From: Xanthobacteraceae bacterium
GTDB lineage: Bacteria; Pseudomonadota; Alphaproteobacteria; Rhizobiales; Xanthobacteraceae
Length of the DNA: 64,000 nucleotides
NCBI GenBank assembly: GCA_030041005.1
Contig: JASHOR010000041.1
Coordinates: forward strand, 1-64,000
Reading direction: 5' to 3'
The notes under the pieces are model-generated. The model had not been told where the DNA came from. It searched no databases and was given only the letters and a program-made list of their open reading frames with translations. Shown piece by piece: positions 54,472-61,330 of this stretch (positions are counted from its first letter, which is position 1; each line of letters starts with the position of its first letter). The translations under genes were made by a program, and so were the position numbers.

Positions 54472-54485
54472 TACACGTCCGTGTA
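54472..54485. promoter_or_regulatory. short perfect palindrome upstream of the DegP-type gene
   Basis: TACACG (54472-54477) and CGTGTA (54480-54485) are inverted around TC, in an AT-rich patch 60 bases before the protease start. It could be an operator or overlap the promoter. No regulator can be assigned. Confidence 0.35.
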
Positions 54486-54546
54486 ATTTGACTTCCCCAT
54501 CTCTGTCGCCAGCGGCCGCCGGTCGTTTTCATCGATGGAGATTCCT

Positions 54547-56190
54547 ATGACACAGACGGACCACCAGAATTCCAACGCATCCGAGGCGTCCGGTACGCCC
54601 GCATCGTCCTCCCAACCCAATGCCCCCCAATCCAATGCCCCCCAAGCCACGGCGCCCCGGCTCAAGGCGCTGCGCCCCCGCCGGCTCACGCTTCTCGCCT
54701 CGGTCGCCGGTTTGAGCGCTTTTGTCCTGCTCGCCGGCCCGGGCTTTTATCACTCGCAGGGGATCGATTTCGGGTCGCCGGCGGCCCAGGCGGCCGACAG
54801 TGCGGCCCCGGCGACGCTGCCGCATCCGGCCAGCTTTGCCGACCTCGTTGCCAAGGTGAAACCTGCAGTCATCTCGGTGCGCGTCACGATCCGCAATACC
54901 GCGGACGTGTCATCCTTGCAGCAGGACGGCGACAACGAGGTCATTCCGTTCGCGCCGGGTTCGCCGCTGCAGAAGTTTTTCCAGCAGTTCGGGCAGCAAT
55001 TCGGCGACCAGGGCGGCATGGGCCCGCAGCAGTCGCCCGAGACCATCATCGGCGAAGGTTCCGGTTTTTTCATCTCGCCTGACGGCTATGCGGTAACCAA
55101 CAATCACGTCGTCAACCACGCCACGTCGGTCAAGGTGACCACGGCCGACGGCACCATTTACAACGCCAAGGTGGTGGGCACCGATCCGAAGACCGACCTC
55201 GCCCTGATCAAGGTCGACGGCAAGAACGATTTTCCCTACGTCAAATTCTCCGATCATGAGCCGCGGGTGGGCGACTGGGTTGTCGCCGTCGGCAATCCGT
55301 TCGGCCTCGGCGGCACCGTGACGGCGGGCATCGTGTCGGCCGAGAGCCGCGATATCGGCGCCGGACCCTACGACGATTACATCCAGATCGACGCTCCGAT
55401 CAACAAGGGCAATTCCGGCGGACCCGCATTCGACATGAACGGCAACGTGATCGGCATCAATACCGCGATCTATTCGCCGTCCGGCGGCTCGGTCGGCATC
55501 GGCTTCGATATCCCCGCGCAAACGGCGAAGATGGTCGTGGCTCAATTGAAAGCGCACGGTTACGTGACTCGCGGCTGGCTTGGCGTCGAGATTCAGCCGG
55601 TGAGCGCCGGGATCGCCGATAGTCTCGGACTGAAGAAGGCGGCGGGCGCCATCGTCGATAGCGTGAAGTCCGGGAGCCCCGCGGCCAAAGCCGGAGTGAA
55701 GGTCGGCGACGTGATCACCGCCGTCAACGGCACGCCGGTGAAGGATGCCCGCGGATTGGCCCGCACGGTCGCGAGACTGTCGCCGGACAGTTCAGTCAAG
55801 CTGGATGTCACGCACCAGGGTCAGAACGAAACGCTCGCGGTCACGCTGGCAAGAATGCCGAACGAGCAGCAGGCCAGCGCCGCTTCTCCCGGGCAGTCGA
55901 CGCCTGGCGTGCCGCATCTCGGCCTTACGGTCGCGCCCGCCAGCGAGGTTGCAGGCGCGGGCAAGAACGGCGTCGTGGTCACTGGCGTTGATCCCAGCGG
56001 CCCCGCGGCGCAGGCGGGCTTCCAGACCGGCAACGTCATTCTCGACGTCGGCGGCAAGCCGGTCGCCAATGCCGGCGACGTGGTCACGGCGCTGAAAGAT
56101 GCGCAGGCGAAGGGCCGGCACGATGTGCTGATGCGGGTGCAGGTGGGTAGCACCACCGAATTCGTAGCGGTGCCGTTCGGCAAAGCGTAG
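54547..56190 (+). CDS. degP: Do-like periplasmic serine protease (DegP/HtrA family)
   Basis: Envelope quality-control protease of 547 residues. The N terminus has a cytoplasmic Ala/Pro/Gln-rich tail with the short repeat QPNAPQSNAPQ, then a membrane/signal segment (LTLLASVAGLSAFVLLAG, about 45-62). The catalytic triad is H187 (NNHVV), D217 (KTDLALIKV) and S290 (GNSGGP). Two PDZ domains follow (GWLGVEIQPVS onward; HLGLTVAP onward). The ATG at 54547 follows GGAG; an ATG four codons earlier is possible. A strong hairpin lies 114 bases after the stop. Confidence 0.92.
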   Translation: MTQTDHQNSNASEASGTPASSSQPNAPQSNAPQATAPRLKALRPRRLTLLASVAGLSAFVLLAGPGFYHSQGIDFGSPAAQAADSAAPATLPHPASFADLVAKVKPAVISVRVTIRNTADVSSLQQDGDNEVIPFAPGSPLQKFFQQFGQQFGDQGGMGPQQSPETIIGEGSGFFISPDGYAVTNNHVVNHATSVKVTTADGTIYNAKVVGTDPKTDLALIKVDGKNDFPYVKFSDHEPRVGDWVVAVGNPFGLGGTVTAGIVSAESRDIGAGPYDDYIQIDAPINKGNSGGPAFDMNGNVIGINTAIYSPSGGSVGIGFDIPAQTAKMVVAQLKAHGYVTRGWLGVEIQPVSAGIADSLGLKKAAGAIVDSVKSGSPAAKAGVKVGDVITAVNGTPVKDARGLARTVARLSPDSSVKLDVTHQGQNETLAVTLARMPNEQQASAASPGQSTPGVPHLGLTVAPASEVAGAGKNGVVVTGVDPSGPAAQAGFQTGNVILDVGGKPVANAGDVVTALKDAQAKGRHDVLMRVQVGSTTEFVAVPFGKA

Positions 56191-56303
56191 AGCGCAATCC
56201 GGAAAGCCGGCGGCCGGCTTTTCGAGCAAGCGCCCCGAAGACTACGGACCGGCTCGATTTTCGTGCCGTATCTCCAGGCACTCCTCCCGGCGGGCCGGTT
56301 CGC

Positions 56304-56331
56304 GGGGACGGGCTTTTAGATGCCCGTCCCC
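56304..56331 (+). terminator. hairpin after degP
   Basis: Perfect 10-bp arms GGGGACGGGC (56304-56313) and GCCCGTCCCC (56322-56331) with the loop TTTTAGAT. The following bases ATCTTTCAT are only moderately T-rich, so it is a probable but not canonical intrinsic terminator. Confidence 0.6.
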
Positions 56332-56480
56332 ATCTTTCATGCGGTTGGGGGACACGCAGAGCATTGCGCCAAGCATGCTCCGGCTCCGGCGCCGGCGCGT
56401 CATGATCCGATAGAAACGCATCCACATTGCCGTTGCAGTGAAAGCGGGCTACGAATCGCCGACGGGTCAGCGCAAGGTCG

Positions 56481-57548
56481 ATGCCGCAATGGGCGCGGCG
56501 CGATCCGGAGTTCGCAGAGATGCAGCGGCAGCGGAACCTGGTTGCACGCTTGGCCCGATTATCAGGCGTGATCGTCATCATCGCCAGCGCCGCCGTTCCT
56601 TCGCAGATCCTGGGCCAGGATACGAGCTTTACTGCGCCTGGGCGCATCGAAGCCGCCGGGCCGCCGATGTCCATCGGGGTGGCAGTGACCGGCATCGTCA
56701 GCCGGGTTCTGGTGCATGAGGGCAGTCGCGTCCAGGCTGGGCAATTGCTGGTCTCGCTCGATTGCCGCCCGCAAGAAACCGACCTGCGCACGCTGCAGGC
56801 GCGTCTGGCGGCAGCGCAAGCCACCTACGACCGCGTTCGCGACGGCTCGCGTCCCGACGAGATCGCCGTCGGCGAGGCTGTCGTCAACTATGCGCAGGCC
56901 AGCGCCGATGAAGCAAACAAGGCGCTGCAACGCACGCTGGCGCTGCGCGAAGGCGTCACCGTCACCGCCGCGCACGTTCTTGAAGTCCAGCGTGATGCCC
57001 GGATTGCGGCCGCGCAACTGGAGGAAGCCAAGGCGCGGCTCAGTCTGCTGCGGGCGGGATCGCGCGAGGAAGACATCCGCGAGGCAAAGGCGTTGCGCGA
57101 TGCCGCCGCCGCCGATCTCGACGCCAGCCGTGCCCGGCTCGATCAATGTTCGGTGCGCGCGCCGGTGGACGGCGTTGTGCTCGACGTTCTCGTCAATCAG
57201 GGTCAGTTTGTGAGCCTGGCGGTGCCGCAGCCGCTCCTGCACATGGTCCCCGACGGCCAGTCGCGGGTCCGTGCCGAAGTGGCGTTGCAGAATCTGTCGC
57301 AGGTCTGCCCGCAGCAGCAGGCCACGATCGCCACTGCGGCGTCCCCCGGCGCCGCGATCCAGGCTCAGGTCGCATCCATAAGTCCCGCCGTCGGCGTTGC
57401 GACGATGGCAAATGCGCAAGCGGGGTCGGCGGATGCCGGTCCGCGATCCGTGCTGCCGGTGATCCTGACAATGACGTCCAAAGCGCCGGCACTGCCCATC
57501 GGTCTGCCGGTCACCGTGCATTTCGACCGGTGCCCATCCAAGAGTTAG
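56481..57548 (+). CDS. HlyD/membrane-fusion-type periplasmic adaptor
   Basis: Protein of 355 residues. An N-terminal hydrophobic segment (LSGVIVIIASAAVPSQIL) anchors or exports it. A biotinyl-lipoyl-like half (GIVSRVLVHEGSRVQAGQLL) and its partner (APVDGVVLDVLVNQGQFVSL) flank an alpha-helical hairpin of about 110 residues rich in Ala/Arg/Glu. Such adaptors couple inner-membrane exporters to an outer-membrane channel, but no exporter gene is next to it. An internal ATG at 56520 is an alternative start. Confidence 0.82.
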   Translation: MPQWARRDPEFAEMQRQRNLVARLARLSGVIVIIASAAVPSQILGQDTSFTAPGRIEAAGPPMSIGVAVTGIVSRVLVHEGSRVQAGQLLVSLDCRPQETDLRTLQARLAAAQATYDRVRDGSRPDEIAVGEAVVNYAQASADEANKALQRTLALREGVTVTAAHVLEVQRDARIAAAQLEEAKARLSLLRAGSREEDIREAKALRDAAAADLDASRARLDQCSVRAPVDGVVLDVLVNQGQFVSLAVPQPLLHMVPDGQSRVRAEVALQNLSQVCPQQQATIATAASPGAAIQAQVASISPAVGVATMANAQAGSADAGPRSVLPVILTMTSKAPALPIGLPVTVHFDRCPSKS

Positions 57549-57598
57549 ACTGAAATCCGCTCGGGTCGATCTGATCGGATCTTTGGTGGCCAAGGTCC

Positions 57599-58879
57599 TC
57601 AGTGACCCAAGTGCACCAGGATCATCGAAATCGCCGGAACGTAGGTGATTATCATCAGCGCCGCGAAATTGATGGCAACGAACGGCAGCACGCCGCGATA
57701 GATCATTGCCATCGGCACATTGAAAATGGCGCGCGCGGCGAACAGGTTCAATCCGAACGGCGGCAGATAGAGGCCGATGCTCAGGTTGACCGCCAGGATG
57801 ATGCCGAAGTGAATGGCGCTGATGCCGGCGGCTTGCACGATCGGCAAAAGCAGCGGCGTGAGGATGAGAATTGCGGCCGGCGGCTCGAGAAAGCTGCCGG
57901 CCGCCAACAGGCCGACATTGACGCAAAGCAACGTCCCCCAGGACGGCAGGTGCATCGCGTCGATGCTGTGAATGAGATTTTGCGGGATGCCGCTCGTCGT
58001 TATCAGCCATGAATAGATGCCGGCGCCGGTGACGATGATCAGAATCTGCGCGATCAGATAGACCGAGCTGACGATCACCTCCCACAGTTCCCGCAGTCCG
58101 ATCTCGCGGTAGATCACCATGGTGACGAACAGCGAATAGACCACCGCTACCCCGGCAGCCTCGGTCGGGGTGAAAACACCGCCATAGATGCCGCCGAAAA
58201 TCACCGCGATCGTGCCGATCGCCCAGCTCGCCTCCTTGGTGGAGGCCCAAATGTTCTTCCAGCGTATCCCGGCGGTGAGCGGGACGGCGGTGATCCGCGC
58301 ATAGATGATCACGTAAGCGGCGTCGATGAGCCCGATCAGCAGGCTTGGCAGGACGCCGGCGGCGAACAACTGGATGGCCGATACCTGCGCCGTCATGGCG
58401 TAAAGGATCATCGAGATGGACGGCGGAATGATCACGGCGACCGCGCCCGAGGAAGTGATCAGGCTGACCGAGAAACGCTCGCCATAGCCCTGACTGGTCA
58501 GCGACGGAAACAACAGGCGCCCGATGGCGACGACGGTGCCGACGGTCGTGTGCGCCATGGCGCCGAACAGCTCGGAGGAGGCAACGGTGGTCACCGCCAG
58601 CGAACCGCGGACGCCGCCGATGAGCGATACCACCCAGTTGACGACGCGATTGGCGATGCCGCCGCGGCCCATGATTTCGCCGGCGAGCACGAAAAACGGC
58701 ACGGCGAGCAGCGGGAAGTTGTCGAGGCTGCCGAACATGTTGGTCTGGATCGCGTCCAGCGGCACGTGGGCGACGAACACGATCGCGACGATCGACGTGA
58801 GCGTAAGGACGACGAAGATCGGCAGCCCGAGGATCAGCAGGAACGCCGGCAGGGCGAAATAGACGACGGCAGCCGACAT
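57599..58879 (-). CDS. dctM: TRAP transporter large permease (DctM-like)
   Basis: Membrane protein of 426 residues with about twelve hydrophobic segments. TRAP-type features: LLAVPFFVLAGEIMGRGGIA, GRLLFPSLTSQGYG and the C-terminal AISMILVHLG. It transports an organic acid with Na+ or H+ symport in complex with DctQ. The DctQ gene lies 122 bases upstream across two repeats, then the DctP gene, all on the minus strand. Confidence 0.9.
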   Translation of the reverse strand: MSAAVVYFALPAFLLILGLPIFVVLTLTSIVAIVFVAHVPLDAIQTNMFGSLDNFPLLAVPFFVLAGEIMGRGGIANRVVNWVVSLIGGVRGSLAVTTVASSELFGAMAHTTVGTVVAIGRLLFPSLTSQGYGERFSVSLITSSGAVAVIIPPSISMILYAMTAQVSAIQLFAAGVLPSLLIGLIDAAYVIIYARITAVPLTAGIRWKNIWASTKEASWAIGTIAVIFGGIYGGVFTPTEAAGVAVVYSLFVTMVIYREIGLRELWEVIVSSVYLIAQILIIVTGAGIYSWLITTSGIPQNLIHSIDAMHLPSWGTLLCVNVGLLAAGSFLEPPAAILILTPLLLPIVQAAGISAIHFGIILAVNLSIGLYLPPFGLNLFAARAIFNVPMAMIYRGVLPFVAINFAALMIITYVPAISMILVHLGH

Positions 58880-58897
58880 GGGCGCACTTTCGATTGG

Positions 58898-58946
58898 ATG
58901 TCAGAGCGCCAATCGATTCATGTTGAATCGATTGGCGCTCTGACAT
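58898..58946. repeat. perfect 23-bp hairpin between dctQ and dctM
   Basis: The left arm begins ATGTCAGAGCGCC (58898-58920) and the right arm ends GGCGCTCTGACAT (58924-58946). All 23 bases pair around the loop TGT. It could limit transcription into dctM or stabilise the upstream message. Confidence 0.8.
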
Positions 58947-58953
58947 TTTGGTG

Positions 58954-59002
58954 GAGCATGTTCGTCTCGAGAAACCGGTTTCCACTTTTCCGCATCATGC
59001 TT
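58954..59002. repeat. GAGCATG intergenic repeat
   Basis: GAGCATGTTCGTCTCGAGAA, then ACCGGT and TTTCCACTTTTCCGCATCAT. This 50-bp element type with an AAACCGGTTT centre is frequent in Bradyrhizobium-like genomes. It touches the end of the dctQ gene. Confidence 0.7.
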
Positions 59003-59517
59003 TAGTGGCCCGGGTCCCGGTGAGATCCGATGTCGGCGCGGCCCGGACCGCGAACGATCAGTCGCACTGCGATGAGGAAGGCCATGAGCAGAAGCCCGAG
59101 CGGCAGGGCCGATTGCGGAATCACCAGCGGAATATTTGCGGTGTCGCTGCGCTCGTTGAGTTCGGCGAGCATGGATACGACCGGCCAGGCGAAGAACGCC
59201 AGCATGACGCAGGTCGCGATCGTGACAACGTCGCAAAAGACCTGGAAAAATTTGCGCGCACGCGGCGGCAGCGCCAGCACGAGGATGTCCATGCGGATGT
59301 GGCGGCCCAGGTAACCGACTGGAGCCGCCCCGAGGAACACGCAGCCGATCATCAGGAACAGCATCGCCTCTTCGGCCCACGTTATCGATACGGCAAAGAC
59401 GTAACGGCCGATGATGTTGATGAAGTTGATGCCGACGCAGATCATGAGCATGGCGCCGGCCGTCGCCCGCAGGCCGGACATGAGCACGTTGACGCAGCGC
59501 AGCAGCATGTTGACCAT
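59002..59517 (-). CDS. dctQ: TRAP transporter small permease (DctQ-like)
   Basis: Membrane protein of 171 residues with four hydrophobic segments. The DctQ features are FINIIGRYVFAVSITWAEEA and VGYLGRHIRMDILV. It forms the membrane unit with DctM. The stop lies at the edge of a GAGCATG repeat, so the C terminus may have been altered by repeat insertion. Confidence 0.88.
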   Translation of the reverse strand: MVNMLLRCVNVLMSGLRATAGAMLMICVGINFINIIGRYVFAVSITWAEEAMLFLMIGCVFLGAAPVGYLGRHIRMDILVLALPPRARKFFQVFCDVVTIATCVMLAFFAWPVVSMLAELNERSDTANIPLVIPQSALPLGLLLMAFLIAVRLIVRGPGRADIGSHRDPGH

Positions 59518-59560
59518 GCGTCAGCCCTTACCGCCGTGCCGCTCGCAGCGTGCCTTGATT

Positions 59561-59617
59561 GCAACATTCCGCATGAAGGCGTGCCGAGACGGGATGCGAA
59601 TGTTGGAATCGGACCAC
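59561..59617. repeat. partial GGTGGTCC-family repeat
   Basis: Reading the minus strand gives GGTGGTCCGATTCCAACATT, then CGCATCCCGTCTCGGC, matching 44440-44475 with few differences. The far outer arm is missing here. It lies between dctP and dctQ. Confidence 0.75.
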
Positions 59618-59661
59618 CAACGCGCTTATGGCGGCGCACCGCATTACGGGTACGGAAAACG

Positions 59662-60708
59662 TCAATGCTTGGCGGCGGCGGCGCGGACCATTTGCAGCAT
59701 ATCGTGCACGGCCGGCTGGTCCTTGGTCACCTCGTCGGCCACCGGGTCGAGCAGTGTCTTCATCTTGGCGAGATCGTCAGCGGGCAGCGTGTGCACCGTG
59801 CCGCCAAGCGCAGTCCAGTCGCCGGTCAGTTTCTTGTAAAAATCGAAATTCCACTGCTGCGCCTTGCCCTGAACGGCGGCGCCGCTGTCGATGACGATCT
59901 TCCTGAGGTCGGGCGGCAGCGTATCGAGCCATGCCGTGCTCACGACGGCGATGGAGTTGATGTAGGTGTCGTCGGTGACGGTAATCACCTTGATCAGGTC
60001 GTTCATCTTGAAGGCGACGAAGATGGACAGGCCGCTGATGGTGCCGTCGATGGTGCCCTGGTCGAGCGCCGGCACGACTTCGGAGAGCGGCATGCCGATG
60101 CCGCTGGCGCCGAGCTTGGCCAATTTGGCGCGTTCGAGCGCCGTGCCGTTGATGCGGATCTTTTTGCCCTCGAAATCGGCGAGCCGCATGATCGGCTTCT
60201 TGGAGCCGTAGTCGGAGGCGCCAAGGCTGAGCGTGGCGATGCCGGTCATGCGCTTCGGCGTGACCAGGGCGTACATCGCCTTCTGCACTGCGGGGTCTTC
60301 GACCGTGGCCGCGGCATTGGCGTCGTCGCGGAACACCATCGGCGCGCTGAACACGCCGAACCGCGGATCGACGCCGACGAAGAAATCGACCGGCCCGATA
60401 TAGCCCTGGATGCTGCCGAGTTGCACACCTTCGATCTCGCGCGGGATCGGACCAAGTTCGCTGTTCGGATAGATTTGCACTTCGATACGGCCGCCGGACG
60501 CTTTCTCGACCTGTTGCTTGTAGAACTTGAGGAACTGGTGCTGCCCCTCGTTCATGGTCGCCGTGCCGAATTTCATGACGAATTGAGCTGCGGCCGCCGC
60601 CGGGACGGCCGAGGCGACTGACAGCAGGCAGGCGAGCGCCGCTGCCGCGGTCGGCAGGACGGTGCGCCGTGTTCCGGCGACGCGGGCGAATGCGCGAATT
60701 TTACTCAT
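59662..60708 (-). CDS. dctP: TRAP transporter substrate-binding protein (DctP-like)
   Basis: Periplasmic receptor of 348 residues. The signal ends VASAVPAAAAAQF near residue 42. Receptor segments: FGTATMNEGQHQFLKFYKQQ, IPREIEGVQLGSIQGYIG and the ligand-binding Arg region ADFEGKKIRINGT. GGGAGCA precedes the ATG at 60708, which was preferred to a much longer frame with no signal. First gene of the TRAP operon. The ligand is probably a carboxylate. Confidence 0.88.
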   Translation of the reverse strand: MSKIRAFARVAGTRRTVLPTAAAALACLLSVASAVPAAAAAQFVMKFGTATMNEGQHQFLKFYKQQVEKASGGRIEVQIYPNSELGPIPREIEGVQLGSIQGYIGPVDFFVGVDPRFGVFSAPMVFRDDANAAATVEDPAVQKAMYALVTPKRMTGIATLSLGASDYGSKKPIMRLADFEGKKIRINGTALERAKLAKLGASGIGMPLSEVVPALDQGTIDGTISGLSIFVAFKMNDLIKVITVTDDTYINSIAVVSTAWLDTLPPDLRKIVIDSGAAVQGKAQQWNFDFYKKLTGDWTALGGTVHTLPADDLAKMKTLLDPVADEVTKDQPAVHDMLQMVRAAAAKH

Positions 60709-61330
60709 TGCTCCCAACCCCATTTGACGGCCCGTTTGCGTCTTGTAGCACGGCGGCTGCGCATTGGGCCGGCCGACTATAGAGGGTCGGGAACCCTTGC
60801 CAAGCGGCGTTTTGCCACGAGACGGGGCCGAATCATCGGCTGCGGCCAACGTGGCGGGAACTGAGGACCGCGGAGAAGCGGCCTTTAACCGACCTAAAAA
60901 ATTTCTGGGGATCGCGTTTTTCAGCGGGAACCATCCCATAAGAGCGGCGTTGCGGGTGATGGCACAGAAGGTTAGGGCGCGTCTGTGAGGGGGATTCCGC
61001 GTCAGGTTCGGAGGCTACCGCCGGTGCAGAGCGCTTGCGCCCCGGAGGACCGTCATTGCGCATGCCGTCGCTTCAGGACGAGCCTGGCACGCGGCATCTG
61101 GCGTCTTTGTTCCTCGCGTGGAACTGCCGAACTCTGCCCGACCCGAGCCGATCCAAGGTATTCCAGCCCAAGGTTTTCCAGCCCAAGATTTTCCGGCCCA
61201 AGGTTTTCCGGCCCAAGATTTTCCGACCCAAGATTTTCCAGCTCAAGTTCGCCAAGAAGCCGCCAAGGTTGTGCCTGCCGCGTGTCGCATCCCTCACACT
61301 CGCCGCCACCCGCGGTCATCGGAGATAGTC
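60709..61330. other. 622-base intergenic region between dctP and the HAMP-repeat gene
   Basis: Divergent promoter region for the TRAP operon and the HAMP-repeat gene. Besides the 15-bp minisatellite at 61153-61243, nothing firm was found. Small open frames crossing the minisatellite exist on both strands but look like by-products of the repeat. The last bases GGAGATAGTC serve the HAMP gene. Confidence 0.5.
61153..61243. repeat. 15-bp tandem repeat (minisatellite), about six copies
   Basis: Units close to TTCCAGCCCAAGGTT, alternating A/G and G/T at a few positions, repeat without gaps. Because the unit is a multiple of three, a plus frame reads a pentapeptide like VFQPK repeated and a minus frame reads ENLGP. 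It lies 90 to 180 bases before the HAMP-repeat start, so it is probably in its promoter or leader. Confidence 0.85.

Noticed and set aside
61035-61328. Small open frames with VFQPK or ENLGP pentapeptide repeats
   Set aside because: They arise from the 15-bp minisatellite in both directions; no ribosome site or conserved sequence supports translation.
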